Source: Halosimplex amylolyticum
GTDB lineage: Archaea; Halobacteriota; Halobacteria; Halobacteriales; Haloarculaceae
Assembly: GCF_051414035.1 (NCBI RefSeq)
Contig: NZ_JBLKNW010000012.1
Location: forward strand, 1 to 64,000
Length of the DNA: 64,000 nt
Reading direction: 5' to 3'
Positions 37,408 through 46,410 of this stretch are shown here, in pieces. The position numbers and the translations under genes are program-made. The notes below the pieces were generated by a model that did not search any database, was not told the DNA's origin, and saw nothing but the letters and a program-made list of their open reading frames with translations. Position 1 is the stretch's first letter, and each line of letters begins with the position of its first letter.

Positions 37408-38013
37408 ATGTCGACGCGACCACAGGCGCTCGCGCTCTGTTTCGCGGGCCTGTTCCTGCTCTCGGGGTGTCTCGGTGTCGGCCTCTCCGGCGACGAGACG
37501 GCGACAGCGTCGTCTTCGGCGGAAGCGCTGGGCGCACGGTCCGGCGTCCCGGACTATCCGGACGGGACCGAGAACGTCTCGATCCGCTACGAGTCGAGAA
37601 TCTGCGGCGGCGGCTGTTCGGCGTACGTGATAGAACTCTGCGGGAACGGGACCGTCTACTTCGCGGGCTTGAAAGACGTGAACGCGACCGGGCTCCACCG
37701 GTACGAGGTTCCCCAGCGGAACGTCACTGCGGTCCTCAACGCCTCGTATCGGACCGAGTTCTTCGCGAAGGACAAGAAGATAGGCGGCGACGGCGAAGCA
37801 CACGTCGAGCAGTTGACCGTGCGGGTGGGAAATCGCTCGAAGGCGGTCTACTACGTCCATCCCTGGCCGTCGGAGTCGACCGGGGACCTCTCCGCACTCG
37901 AGTCGACCTTGGTCAACCGAACGAACGCTCGACCACGCATCGGTGACAGCCCCGACACCGAATTCGCGGGGGACGGTCGAGCGCTGTACGAACGGATGCC
38001 GTTCTGTTCGTAA
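37408..38013 (+). CDS. Lipoprotein with DUF6438-like domain (second copy)
   Basis: The product has 201 residues, paralogous to the preceding gene: lipobox LLSGC (Cys21), then YESRICGGGCSAYVIELCGNGTVYFAG aligned with the first copy, shared NVNATGLHRY / DVNATGLHRY and VLNASYR, and final MPFCS. An added 25-residue linker follows the lipobox. Tandem duplication with divergence is evident. It is convergent with the urease operon and ends 8 nt before the ureF stop. Confidence 0.82.
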   Translation: MSTRPQALALCFAGLFLLSGCLGVGLSGDETATASSSAEALGARSGVPDYPDGTENVSIRYESRICGGGCSAYVIELCGNGTVYFAGLKDVNATGLHRYEVPQRNVTAVLNASYRTEFFAKDKKIGGDGEAHVEQLTVRVGNRSKAVYYVHPWPSESTGDLSALESTLVNRTNARPRIGDSPDTEFAGDGRALYERMPFCS

Positions 38014-38020
38014 CCGCCCT

Positions 38021-38710
38021 TCAACTCAGGAACAGCCGCCGATCGGCCCGCTCGTGCTCGGCCGAGCGGACGTCGACGAGCGGTGCGAACGGCGTCATGT
38101 CGTCGAGCGAACGGTCGGCGCTCTCCTCGACGGCGTCGATCATCGCCGGCCGGAGGTCGTCGAGGACGCGCTGGACGTCGGTGTGCCCCAGTCGGAGCAG
38201 CCGCTGGGCCGCGGCCAGTTGCGCCGTCGCGAACTCGTGACAGGCCAGCAGGCAGGCCTCGCGGACGGGCACGCCGGCCAGCCCCGCAACGACGCCGAGC
38301 GCGACGGCGTAGTTTCCCGGCGCTTCGCCGGCGTCGACGGCTTCGCCGTATCGCTCCAGCAGGTCGTCCTCGCGGAGGTCTCGCTGGAGCGCCAGCAATC
38401 GGTTCCCCGTCCGTTCGGCGCTCTCGCGGAACTCCGCGGGGAGCGTGACCGCGGTGAGCCGGCGGTCGGCCCGCTCGATAGCGGTTGGGTCCCCGTCCGA
38501 CGCGGTGGCGTGGGCCGCGCGGAGCGCGACCAGATCCGCTCGCCCGTGCTGGCGGCGCAGCACCGTCTCGACGTGCGTCCGCAGGTCGTCGGCGTCCGCG
38601 ACGCTGTCGGCGGCGACGAACTGCTCCAGCCCGTAGGAAACGCTGTCGGTCCCGACCGGGAGGAACGAGTCGGCCAGTCGCAGCGATTCGAGGGTCGCCT
38701 CGTCGCTCAC
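38021..38710 (-). CDS. ureF: Urease accessory protein UreF
   Basis: The 229-residue all-helical protein starts with LESLRLADSFLPVGTDSVSYGLEQFV, the UreF signature. It works with UreD and UreG to activate urease, probably gating GTP hydrolysis by UreG. Last gene of ureBCAGDEF; its ATG overlaps the ureE stop by 4 nt. Confidence 0.94.
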   Translation of the reverse strand: MSDEATLESLRLADSFLPVGTDSVSYGLEQFVAADSVADADDLRTHVETVLRRQHGRADLVALRAAHATASDGDPTAIERADRRLTAVTLPAEFRESAERTGNRLLALQRDLREDDLLERYGEAVDAGEAPGNYAVALGVVAGLAGVPVREACLLACHEFATAQLAAAQRLLRLGHTDVQRVLDDLRPAMIDAVEESADRSLDDMTPFAPLVDVRSAEHERADRRLFLS

Positions 38711-39354
38711 GACTGATCACCCCCGTCGGAGTCGCCCCCTGGTTTCGGGTCGAGCGACCGCACGCCGTGGCCGTGGGTATGGGAATGGCCGGCCCCGCTG
38801 TGGTCGTGCGAGTGGCCGTCCTCGCCGTGGCTGTGCGAGTAGCCGCTTTCGCCGTGGCTGTGCGAGTGGTCGGCAGCGTCACCTTCGTCGAACAGCGTCG
38901 GCGGGACCTCGTCGTATTCGATCGTCGCGCCGTCCGGGAGGTGCGGTTCGACGGTCGATTCCATCCGCTCGCGGGTGTCGGCCAGCGGGAGGTAGGCGCA
39001 CTCGCCCTCGACCGCGAGATCCCAGTGGCGGTTCCCGACGGCGTGGCCGAGTTCGAGCGCCGTCGTCACCGCCGCTCTGTCCGGGTCTGCGACGCCGCCG
39101 AAGTCTAGGGCCATCGCCTCGACCGCTTCGAGCGAGACGACGACCAGCCGGTCGCCCGTCGAGAGCACGTCGCCGTCGCGCAACTCGCGGGCGACGACGA
39201 CGCCAAGTTCGGTCCCGTCGTCGGCCGTCGTGCGGAAGCGCGAGCGCCGGCGTTCGGTCCCGTCGACGGTGACGGTGAGGGGGTCGCTCGACTCGACGCG
39301 CTCGGCGACGGCCGGGTCGTCGAGCGTCCCCACGAACGCCTCGGCGACCAGCAT
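38707..39354 (-). CDS. ureE: Urease accessory protein UreE with His-rich tail
   Basis: The product has 215 residues. The N-terminal peptide-binding domain and central ferredoxin-like metal domain (ELGHAVGNRHWDLAVEG, where the His binds nickel) are followed by a tail rich in His-Ser-His and His-Asp-His (about residues 160-200) able to store several Ni ions. It delivers nickel to the UreG/D/F complex. The ATG overlaps the ureD stop (TGATG). Confidence 0.95.
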   Translation of the reverse strand: MLVAEAFVGTLDDPAVAERVESSDPLTVTVDGTERRRSRFRTTADDGTELGVVVARELRDGDVLSTGDRLVVVSLEAVEAMALDFGGVADPDRAAVTTALELGHAVGNRHWDLAVEGECAYLPLADTRERMESTVEPHLPDGATIEYDEVPPTLFDEGDAADHSHSHGESGYSHSHGEDGHSHDHSGAGHSHTHGHGVRSLDPKPGGDSDGGDQS

Positions 39355-40361
39355 CAGGGCCTCCGGGAGTCGGGAGCGCCGACGCCGAGCAGTTCGGTTC
39401 TGGCCTCGTCCCACGCGGCGCGGAGCGCGGCCGTCACCGTCTCCGCGCGGTGACCGAGCGCGCGCACGGCGACGCCGGCGTCGTTCGGCAGGCGCGTCGC
39501 GCCCGCGCGGACCGCATCGGCGTCTTCGTCCGCGCGGTCTCCCGAGTCTGCCTCGGCGTTCGCGACTTCGTGGAGTCGGTCGCTCAGGCCGGCGCCGTCG
39601 GGGGCGTCGTCGCCGGCGGGTGTGAGGACGTACAGCGTCCCGAGGACGGCGAACTCGCCCATGACGCCCGGCGCCGACGGGTCGGCGTCGGCGGGTCGGA
39701 GGTGGGTGGCGTCATCGACGAGCAGTGTCCCCTCGCGCCGGACGCGCAGGCGCGAGAGGTACCGCTCGAAGTCGAAGCGTTCGCCGCGGGCCAGTCGACC
39801 GGGGACCACTACGTCGCCGACGACGGCGCTCGCGTCGGGGTCCAGTTCGAGGGCCACCGACTGGAAGAACCGCGAGTCCTCGTGGAGGATCGCCGGCTCT
39901 GGGACGTAGTCGAGGTGGCCGCCGCTCCCCACGGAGAGCGACACGTCCGCGGCGGCGTAGTTGCGCGCCATCGAGAGCACCTTCTGGGAACTCTGCGTGG
40001 AGACGTGCGCGACGGCGTCCGCACCGACCCGGATCGCTACCGCGTGGCGGTCGCCCTGTGCGACGCCGCCGGTCGGCGACTGGACGTACACCGTCTCGGC
40101 TTCGGGCAGCGGGTCGTGACCGAGCGTCCCGCTGACGTGGAACGGCGCCCGGGCGAGGTCACGGACGAGGTTCGTCTCGCCGTCGGCGTCGGCAGCGAAG
40201 GCCAGTTCGAGGCGGCCGTCCTTGCCGGGCGAGCCGACCGCCACGGCGGGGACGGACTCGGCGGCGTACTCGGCGAACGCCGGATGGGGCGGCTCCGGGT
40301 TCGATTCCCCGGGAGGTTCCCCACGCGCTCCTCCGGCGGTGTCTGGCGTGTCGGCCGCCAT
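39354..40361 (-). CDS. ureD: Urease accessory protein UreD
   Basis: The product has 335 residues from ATG 40361. VYVQSPTGGVAQGDRHAVAIRV and the HVSTQSSQKVLSM segment correspond to the UreD/UreH beta-helix core that forms the nickel tunnel into apo-urease. The first 40 residues are acidic and low in complexity, and an Asp/Ala-rich insert lies near 270-290. The stop overlaps the ureE start and the start follows the ureG stop by 1 nt. Confidence 0.93.
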   Translation of the reverse strand: MAADTPDTAGGARGEPPGESNPEPPHPAFAEYAAESVPAVAVGSPGKDGRLELAFAADADGETNLVRDLARAPFHVSGTLGHDPLPEAETVYVQSPTGGVAQGDRHAVAIRVGADAVAHVSTQSSQKVLSMARNYAAADVSLSVGSGGHLDYVPEPAILHEDSRFFQSVALELDPDASAVVGDVVVPGRLARGERFDFERYLSRLRVRREGTLLVDDATHLRPADADPSAPGVMGEFAVLGTLYVLTPAGDDAPDGAGLSDRLHEVANAEADSGDRADEDADAVRAGATRLPNDAGVAVRALGHRAETVTAALRAAWDEARTELLGVGAPDSRRP

Positions 40362-40362
40362 C

Positions 40363-40986
40363 TCAGGCGAACAGCACCCCGTCGCTGACGTGCTCCTGTA
40401 CCTGTTCGACGCCCTCGCCGGCCTTGCAGTTCGTGAAGACGAACGGGCCCTCCCGCACGTCGTCGGCATCTCGCTCCAGTACGTCTAGATCCACGTCGAC
40501 GTAGGGGGCCAGGTCGGTCTTGTTGATGACGAGGAGGTCACAGTCGACGACGCCGGGGCCGCGCTTGCGCGGGATGTCCTCGCCCTCGGCGACGCTGATG
40601 ACGTACAGCGAGTAGTCGGCGAGTTCGGGGTTGAACGTCGCGGCGAGGTTGTCGCCGCCGCTCTCGACGATCACCAGATCGAGGTCGGGGTGGTCGGCGA
40701 GGAAGTCGTCGATCTGCGCGAGGTTCATCGACGGATCCTCGCGGATGCCTGTGTGGGGGCAGGCGCCGGTCTCGACGCCCGCCACCAGGTCCGGGGGAAC
40801 GACGCCGGCGAATCGCTCGCGCAGCGCGTCGGCGTCCTCCTGGGTGAGCACGTCGTTGGCGATGACGCCCACGTCCAGCCCCGCGTCGCGGAGTCGGGGG
40901 ACGAGTTCCGTCACGAGCGCGGTCTTGCCCGAGCCGACGGGGCCGCCGATGCCGACCGTCGCCACGTCACGGTGGGTGAGACTCAC
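40363..40986 (-). CDS. ureG: Urease accessory GTPase UreG
   Basis: The product has 207 residues. GPVGSGKTAL is the P-loop, ESGGDNLAATFN the G3 region and NKTDLAP the guanine motif. CPH in TGACPHTGIREDPSMN is the conserved metal-binding Cys-Pro-His. It couples GTP hydrolysis to nickel insertion. Overlaps ureA by 4 nt. Confidence 0.97.
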   Translation of the reverse strand: MSLTHRDVATVGIGGPVGSGKTALVTELVPRLRDAGLDVGVIANDVLTQEDADALRERFAGVVPPDLVAGVETGACPHTGIREDPSMNLAQIDDFLADHPDLDLVIVESGGDNLAATFNPELADYSLYVISVAEGEDIPRKRGPGVVDCDLLVINKTDLAPYVDVDLDVLERDADDVREGPFVFTNCKAGEGVEQVQEHVSDGVLFA

Positions 40987-41375
40987 GAGTCGGCCCCCTC
41001 CGGGGAGTCGCTCGCGTTCCCCCCGTCGGCGGCCGTCTCGTCTGGGTCACTGGACGACTCAGCCGCGGCCGACGACCGGATCGGGTCGTGAACGGTCACC
41101 AGCTTCGTCCCGTCGGGGAAGACGGGTTCGACCTGGATCACGTCGACCATCTCGGGGACACCGGGCATCACGTCGTCGGGGTCCAACAGTTGGGTGGCCT
41201 CCGCCCGTATCTCGGCGACGCCCCAGCCGTCGCGGGCGCGCTCGACGCACCAGTCGGAGACGTAGGCGACCGCCTCGGGGTGGTTCAGCCTGACGCCGCG
41301 CTCGCGGCGGCGCCGGGCGAGCTCTGCGGCCATGAAGACCGTCAACCGCTCCTCCTCTTTCGGTGTAAGATTCAT
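40983..41375 (-). CDS. ureA: Urease gamma subunit UreA
   Basis: The product has 130 residues. MNLTPKEEERLTVFMAAELARRRRERG and LNHPEAVAYVSDWCVERARDG are the gamma-subunit core; a 25-residue acidic tail is haloarchaeal. It is placed after ureC rather than before, as in other haloarchaeal urease operons (B-C-A order). It starts 10 nt after the ureC stop. Confidence 0.96.
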   Translation of the reverse strand: MNLTPKEEERLTVFMAAELARRRRERGVRLNHPEAVAYVSDWCVERARDGWGVAEIRAEATQLLDPDDVMPGVPEMVDVIQVEPVFPDGTKLVTVHDPIRSSAAAESSSDPDETAADGGNASDSPEGADS

Positions 41376-41385
41376 TCTGGGGCTC

Positions 41386-43104
41386 CTAGAGCATGTATCG
41401 CTGCGCGAGTGGCAGCTCCTCGCTCGGTTCGCAGGCGACGACCTCGCCGTCGACTTTCACTTCGAAGGTCTCCGGGTCGATCTCGATGTCGTCTGGGCAG
41501 TAGTCGTTGTAGTGCATGTCGTCCTTGCCGGGCGTGCGAGCGCCCGAGACGGGGACGACCGGCGTGTCGAGGCCGTACGCTTCGCCGACGCCGGCGTCGG
41601 CGGCGGCCCCGCTGACGAACGACAGCGAGAGGGCGTGCTTGGCCTTCCCGACGGCGCCGGCGCGCGGCCGCTGTTTGATCGGTTCGCAGGTCATCAGCGA
41701 GCCGTTGGCCTCGCCCATCTCCGAGTAGACGGGGAACCCGCCCTTGAACGTCATCGCGGGCTTGATCCCGAAGAAGGCGGGGTCCCACAGCACCACGTCG
41801 GCCAGCTTTCCGGGTTGGAGCGTCCCGACGTACTCGTCGATGCCCGCGGAGATGGCGGGGTTGACCGTGTACTTGGCGAGGTAGCGCTTCGCCCGGAAGT
41901 TGTCGGAGCCGTCGCTGGTGTCGGCCCTCTCATCCTCCGGCAGGGGCCCGCGCTGGGACTTCATCTTCGAGGCGGTCTGCCACGTGCGGGAGACCACCTC
42001 GGCCTGCCGGCCCATCGCCTGCGAGTCGGAGGTCATCATCGAGATGGCGCCCTCGTCGTGGAGGACGTCCTCGGCGCCGATGGTCTCGGCGCGCACCCGG
42101 GACTCGGCGAAGGCCACGTCCTCGGGGACGTCGGGGTTGAGGTGGTGGCAGACCATCACCATGTCCAGGTGCTCGTCGAACGTGTTCACGGTGTAGGGCA
42201 TCGAGGGGTTCGTCGACGAGGGGAGCATGTTCGACTGGCCGACCATCTCCATGATGTCCGGCGCGTGGCCGCCGCCCGCGCCCTCGATGTGGAACAGGTG
42301 CATCGTCCGCCCGTCCACGGCGGCGAAGGTGTTCTCGACGAACCCGGCCTCGTTGAGCGTGTCCGTGTGCATGCACACCTGCACGTCCGCTTCCTCGGCC
42401 ACGTCGAGGCAGGTGTCGATGGCGGCGGGCATCGACCCCCAGTCCTCGTGGAGTTTCAGTCCGCAGGCGCCGGCTTCGACCTGCTCGCGGAGGGGGCCGG
42501 GTTTCGAGGCGTTGCCCTTGCCGTAGAAGCCGACGTTGACCGGCCACTCGTCGGCGGCCTGCAGGAACCGCTCGACGTTCTTCGGGCCGGTCGTGCAGGT
42601 GGTCGCGCCGCCGCCGTAGCCGCCGCCGAGCATCGTCGTGATCCCGGAGGCGAGCGCGTGATCGGGCAACTGCGCGGAGTTGAAGTGGACGTGGATGTCC
42701 AGCGCGCCCGGTGTGGCTATCTTCCCTTCCGCGGGGTAGACGTCCGTCGAGGGGCCGACCACCATGTCGACGCCGTCCATCGTGTCCGGGTTGCCGGCCT
42801 TGCCGATCCCCGCGATCTCGCCGTTCCGGATGCCGACGTCCGCGGCGACGATCCCGAGGACGGGGTCCATGACGAGCGCGTTCGTCAGCACCCAGTCCAT
42901 CGCACCTTCCTCCTGGGTAGTTCCGGGGGACTGCCCGAGGCCGTCTCGCAGCGTCTTCCCACCGCCGAAGACGGCTTCGTCGCCGGGCGTCCGGAGGTCC
43001 TCCTCGACTTCGACGAACAGTTCCGTGTCGCCCAGGCGGACCCTGTCGCCCGTCGTCGGCCCGTACAGCTCCGCGTAGGCCTCCCGGTCGACTTCGCGCG
43101 TCAC
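41386..43104 (-). CDS. ureC: Urease alpha subunit UreC (catalytic)
   Basis: The 572-residue amidohydrolase hydrolyses urea to ammonia and carbamate. DIHVHF gives two nickel His, GLKLHEDWG the Lys that becomes carbamylated plus a His, and MVCHHLNPDVPEDVAFAESRVR the flap Cys and proton-donor His. TDTLNE lies before the flap. The N-terminal YAELYGPTTGDRVRLGDTELFVEVE is standard. The start overlaps the ureB stop by 4 nt. Confidence 0.98.
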   Translation of the reverse strand: MTREVDREAYAELYGPTTGDRVRLGDTELFVEVEEDLRTPGDEAVFGGGKTLRDGLGQSPGTTQEEGAMDWVLTNALVMDPVLGIVAADVGIRNGEIAGIGKAGNPDTMDGVDMVVGPSTDVYPAEGKIATPGALDIHVHFNSAQLPDHALASGITTMLGGGYGGGATTCTTGPKNVERFLQAADEWPVNVGFYGKGNASKPGPLREQVEAGACGLKLHEDWGSMPAAIDTCLDVAEEADVQVCMHTDTLNEAGFVENTFAAVDGRTMHLFHIEGAGGGHAPDIMEMVGQSNMLPSSTNPSMPYTVNTFDEHLDMVMVCHHLNPDVPEDVAFAESRVRAETIGAEDVLHDEGAISMMTSDSQAMGRQAEVVSRTWQTASKMKSQRGPLPEDERADTSDGSDNFRAKRYLAKYTVNPAISAGIDEYVGTLQPGKLADVVLWDPAFFGIKPAMTFKGGFPVYSEMGEANGSLMTCEPIKQRPRAGAVGKAKHALSLSFVSGAAADAGVGEAYGLDTPVVPVSGARTPGKDDMHYNDYCPDDIEIDPETFEVKVDGEVVACEPSEELPLAQRYML

Positions 43105-43544
43105 GGCTCGTCACCTCCGGCGGACCCGCCGCCGGCCGCGTCCTCGCCGTCGAGTTTCCCGGCCTGCGACGGGATACCGCCGAAGCCCTGTCGCTCGGCG
43201 CGCCCGACCGCTGCCGCGGCGTCGCCGTCGACGCTGCCGTTCACGAGGCCGTTCATCCCGTGGGCGACGCGTTTGCCGCCGATGGCGACGAGCTCGACCG
43301 TCTGCTCGTCGCCGGGCTCGAACCGCACCGCCGTGCCCGCGGGGATGTTCAGGCGCATCCCGAAGGCGGCCTCGCGGTCGAACGCCAGCGCCGCGTTGGC
43401 CTCGAAGAAGTGGAAGTGCGAGCCGACCTGCACCGGGCGGTCGCCGGCGTTCCCGACCGTCACCTCCGCGGTCTCGCGGCCCTCGTTGATCGTCACCGTT
43501 CCCTCGCCCGCGATGACTTCGCCGGGGACGACCCCCTCACTCAC
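43101..43544 (-). CDS. ureB: Urease beta subunit UreB
   Basis: The product has 147 residues. PGEVIAGEGTVTINEGRE and VGSHFHFFEANAALAFDR are the beta-subunit core; the final 40 residues are Gly/Ala/Asp-rich. First gene of the leftward urease operon. The promoter must lie in the 305 bp to the right; no single strong TATA box stands out there. Confidence 0.96.
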   Translation of the reverse strand: MSEGVVPGEVIAGEGTVTINEGRETAEVTVGNAGDRPVQVGSHFHFFEANAALAFDREAAFGMRLNIPAGTAVRFEPGDEQTVELVAIGGKRVAHGMNGLVNGSVDGDAAAAVGRAERQGFGGIPSQAGKLDGEDAAGGGSAGGDEP

Positions 43545-43849
43545 GCTCGCTCACCTCTCGAGTGGGCATTCGTTTCGTTTCGGCCGTCGGAACTACCGGT
43601 TCGTAATCCATCTATCGACGACGTTGCGAGCTATCGGATATAGCGCTACCGTTCAGCGAAATACTCGCGACTCTTGTCGGCATCTGTGGACGACTGTCCG
43701 ATTACGATCGGATTATTGCGTGTATTTCAACCGGAGATCGACCGAGCCCCGAGTCGTGCGGCAGCGGGCGTCGGGCGACGGTGGCCGGCGTCGACAAGGA
43801 TTGCGCGACTGCCAACCTATTTGACGCTCGTGGATAAACGGTGGGTGAA
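43545..43849. other. Divergent promoter region between ureB and the nickel permease
   Basis: 305 bp. CCTATTTG at about 43816-43823 fits a promoter for the rightward mini-ORF at 43850. A leftward promoter for ureB is expected but not distinct. No gene or repeat seen. Confidence 0.5.
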
Positions 43850-43906
43850 ATGAAAACGTTCGACAACTACGATGCGGACGGGTTCGAATACGCGGGAGTG
43901 GCGTGA
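43850..43906 (+). CDS. 18-codon leader ORF of the nickel permease
   Basis: ATG 43850 to TGA 43906 encodes MKTFDNYDADGFEYAGVA. Its stop overlaps the permease ATG as TGATG, and it begins about 28 nt after CCTATTTG, so the mRNA would begin close to this start codon. It may couple ribosome entry to the permease, which itself has no clear Shine-Dalgarno sequence. The peptide is rich in aromatic and acidic residues. Expression not proven. Confidence 0.4.
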   Translation: MKTFDNYDADGFEYAGVA

Positions 43907-44739
43907 TGAGCGCGCCGCTCTGGGGTGCGCTGGCGACCGCGGGCGTCCTCGGCGTCACGCACGCGATCGAACCCGACCACGTCGCCGGCATCTCGTCGGT
44001 CACGAGCCAGTACGGCGACTCGCGGCTCTCGGCGCTCGTGGGGGCCTGCTTCAGCCTCGGTCACGTCGCGCTCGTGGTCGTCTGGCTGATCGGGGGCTAC
44101 CTGCTCCTGGGCCGCACCGAGTTCCCGGCCGTCTTCGACACGGTCGGGACGCTCGGCGTCGCGGTCCTGCTGGGCGCCCTCGGTGCCGCGATGGCCGTCG
44201 GCGGGCTACGGTCGATGCGCCACACGCACGTCCACGAACACGACGGCAGGGTCCACGCGCATCCGCACATCCACCTGCCGCTCGTGGGAAGCGACCACGA
44301 CCACGGGGAGACGGGTGACCCCGTCCACGGGGAGACGGACCGCCACGCTCACGACGGCCACGACGCCGACTCGCGCGATGCCGACTCGCACCACGACGAC
44401 GGACCGGCCGACGGCGTCGTCCCGCACGCCCACGGTCACGGCGTCGGTGCGTACCTCAAGACCGGCGTCGTCGGCGCGCTGTTCACGCTGTCGCCGCCGA
44501 TCTCGATGATCGTCTTCGCGTCGACGCTCTTCCCCGACTACGGGGGCGGCGCCGTCGCGCTCGCGGTCGGCGCGTACGCCGTCTCGATCACGGCGACGAT
44601 GAGCGCCATCGGCGCCGGCGTCGGGACGCTCTTCGGCGTCACCGCTGTCAGTCCTCGACTCCACGCAGGCGCCCGCGTCCTCGGCGGCGTGATCGTCGTC
44701 GGGTTCGCCGTCTCGATGCTCCCCGGGACGCTCCTCTGA
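43906..44739 (+). CDS. ureH: NiCoT/UreH-type nickel permease
   Basis: The 277-residue membrane protein has HAIEPDHVAG (the HX4DH nickel/cobalt signature) in the first helix, about six helices, and a long central loop with more than 20 His and many Asp (residues about 105-180) that can collect metal. The loop interrupts an otherwise compact UreH-like permease. It is placed between the urease and urea-importer operons, so nickel supply for urease is the natural role. GTG 43903 is an alternative start. Confidence 0.92.
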   Translation: MSAPLWGALATAGVLGVTHAIEPDHVAGISSVTSQYGDSRLSALVGACFSLGHVALVVVWLIGGYLLLGRTEFPAVFDTVGTLGVAVLLGALGAAMAVGGLRSMRHTHVHEHDGRVHAHPHIHLPLVGSDHDHGETGDPVHGETDRHAHDGHDADSRDADSHHDDGPADGVVPHAHGHGVGAYLKTGVVGALFTLSPPISMIVFASTLFPDYGGGAVALAVGAYAVSITATMSAIGAGVGTLFGVTAVSPRLHAGARVLGGVIVVGFAVSMLPGTLL

Positions 44740-44968
44740 GCGCGTCGGAATCGACGCTTCGTTCTGATCGTTCGTTCACTGTCACGTTCTCTCCAGCGCC
44801 ACCCGGCAGTGCGTGCGAATCCTCTCTCGCGCTGTCTTCCCTCAGAATGAAACATCTCTACTACTATTGCCAAATACTTTCGAAGTTCCACTGTTTCTGG
44901 CACATCCTATCATGTCCTAATATTCAAAGCAGGGGTATTGGACATCTATAATACGGGAGTGAAAACCC

Positions 44969-44975
44969 TTATTTA
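44969..44975 (+). promoter_or_regulatory. TATA box of the urt operon
   Basis: TTATTTA lies in an AT-rich stretch, with transcription expected near 44996-45000. This falls at an ATG (44996) of a 13-codon frame and just before the 33-codon leader ORF at 45006, giving urtA a leader of about 105 nt. Confidence 0.6.
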
Positions 44976-45005
44976 CCGTCTACAAAATCGAAGGAATGTA
45001 CGAAA

Positions 45006-45107
45006 ATGATGGACGCTCGTGCGGGAATGGTCCGTGACAGTGCTGAAAATGGTGAAAATCTGGCCGTAATTAGTTCAGATCGTTGTGTCGGGGGTGCGGG
45101 CGAATGA
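45006..45107 (+). CDS. 33-codon leader ORF of the urt operon
   Basis: It begins ATGATG at 45006 and ends in TGA overlapping the urtA ATG (ATGA at 45104-45107). The encoded MMDARAGMVRDSAENGENLA... peptide has no known domain. Because overlap of stop and start is how most genes in this operon are coupled, the leader may set urtA translation. It is unlike the flanking genes in base use, being AT-richer. Expression is unproven. Confidence 0.4.
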   Translation: MMDARAGMVRDSAENGENLAVISSDRCVGGAGE

Positions 45108-46408
45108 GCGGTGACGGGATCAGCCGTCGCCAGTTCGTCACCGCAGGCGGCGCGGCGATGGTCGCCGGGCTGGCCGGCTGTTCGGAGACCGGGGGCGCGA
45201 CGACGGACACGATGAGCAGCGCGGACACGGTCAAGATCGGCGTCCTGGAGGACCAGTCGGGCAACTTCGCGCTGGTCGGCGATCCGAAGTACAAGGCCTC
45301 GATGCTGGCTATCGAGGAGATCAACAACGACGGCGGCATCGACGGCAAGCAGATCGAACCGGTCACGCGGGATCCGCAGTCCGACAACCAGCGCTACCAG
45401 GAGCTCACCCGCGAGTTCATCAACGAGGAGGGGGTCGACGCCCTCTGGGCGGGGTACTCCTCGGCGACGCGCGAGGCGATCCGGCCGATCATCAACCGGA
45501 ACGAGCAGCTGTACTTCTACACGACCCAGTACGAGGGCGGGGTCTGCGACAAGACGACCTTCGCGATGGGACCGACGGCCCGCCAGCAGCTCGGCACCGT
45601 CCTCCCGTACCTCGTCGAGGAGTACGGCCCGAAGATCTACACGATCGCCGCGGACTACAACTTCGGTCAGCTCTCGGCGGACTGGGTCAAGGTCCTGGCG
45701 AACGAGAACGACGCCGAGGTGCTCGACGAGGAGTTCATCCCGCTCAGCGAGTCCAGTTTCGGCTCGGTCATCAACAACATCCAGGACGCCGACCCCGACT
45801 TCGTGATGTCGATGCTCGTCGGCGCGAACCACACGTCGTTCTACGAGCAGAAGGCCTCCGCGGGGCTGGACGTGCCCATCGGCACGTCGACGGCGATGGC
45901 GCAGGGCTACGAGCACGAACGGCTCGACCCCCCGGCGATGGCCAACATCTACGCCGGCGTCAACTACATGCAGGAGGTCCCGACGACGAGCAACACCGAG
46001 GACGGCGGCTTCGTCGACCGCTACTTCGAGAAGTACCCCGACGCCCCCTACCTCAACGAGGAGGCCGAGACCAACTACTTCTCGACGTACATGTACAAGG
46101 AAGCCGTCGAGCAGGCGGGGACGCTCGAACAGCCCGAGGTCATCGAGGCGCTCGAATCCGGGATCAGCCTCGGCACCGACCGCGCGCCGGAGGCGCCCGA
46201 GGGCGAGACGATCGAACTCGACGGCGCGACCCATCACGTCGACCACCACATGTGGGTCATGCGCGCCGACGAGCAGCACAACGTCGAGGCGGTCGAGAAC
46301 CGCAAGGTGCCCGAGCAGTTCCTCACGGAGACGGTCGGCTGTAACCTCCCCGAGGAGTCCGAGCAGACCCAGTACACGCCGGTCGACTACTTCGAGGAGG
46401 CCGAATAG
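45104..46408 (+). CDS. urtA: Urea-type ABC transporter substrate-binding lipoprotein
   Basis: The product has 434 residues. SRRQFVTAGGAAMVAGLAGC is a Tat signal with lipobox Cys26. The mature protein is a type I periplasmic-binding fold of the UrtA/AmiC group: VKIGVLEDQSGNFALVGDPKYKAS, WAGYSSATREAIRPI and YFYTTQYEGGVCDK match the amide-binding branch rather than LivJ. It captures urea or short amides outside the membrane. First main gene of urtABCDE, facing away from the urease operon. Confidence 0.9.
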   Translation: MSGDGISRRQFVTAGGAAMVAGLAGCSETGGATTDTMSSADTVKIGVLEDQSGNFALVGDPKYKASMLAIEEINNDGGIDGKQIEPVTRDPQSDNQRYQELTREFINEEGVDALWAGYSSATREAIRPIINRNEQLYFYTTQYEGGVCDKTTFAMGPTARQQLGTVLPYLVEEYGPKIYTIAADYNFGQLSADWVKVLANENDAEVLDEEFIPLSESSFGSVINNIQDADPDFVMSMLVGANHTSFYEQKASAGLDVPIGTSTAMAQGYEHERLDPPAMANIYAGVNYMQEVPTTSNTEDGGFVDRYFEKYPDAPYLNEEAETNYFSTYMYKEAVEQAGTLEQPEVIEALESGISLGTDRAPEAPEGETIELDGATHHVDHHMWVMRADEQHNVEAVENRKVPEQFLTETVGCNLPEESEQTQYTPVDYFEEAE

Positions 46409-46410
46409 GG

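Noticed and set aside
38021..43544. Urease operon as part of a horizontally acquired island
   Set aside because: Base composition and codon use match the surrounding core genes, and gene order is the usual haloarchaeal one; no flanking repeats or integrase found.
41332..43824. 830-residue plus-strand frame opposite ureC and ureB
   Set aside because: Antisense shadow of the urease genes; no domain.
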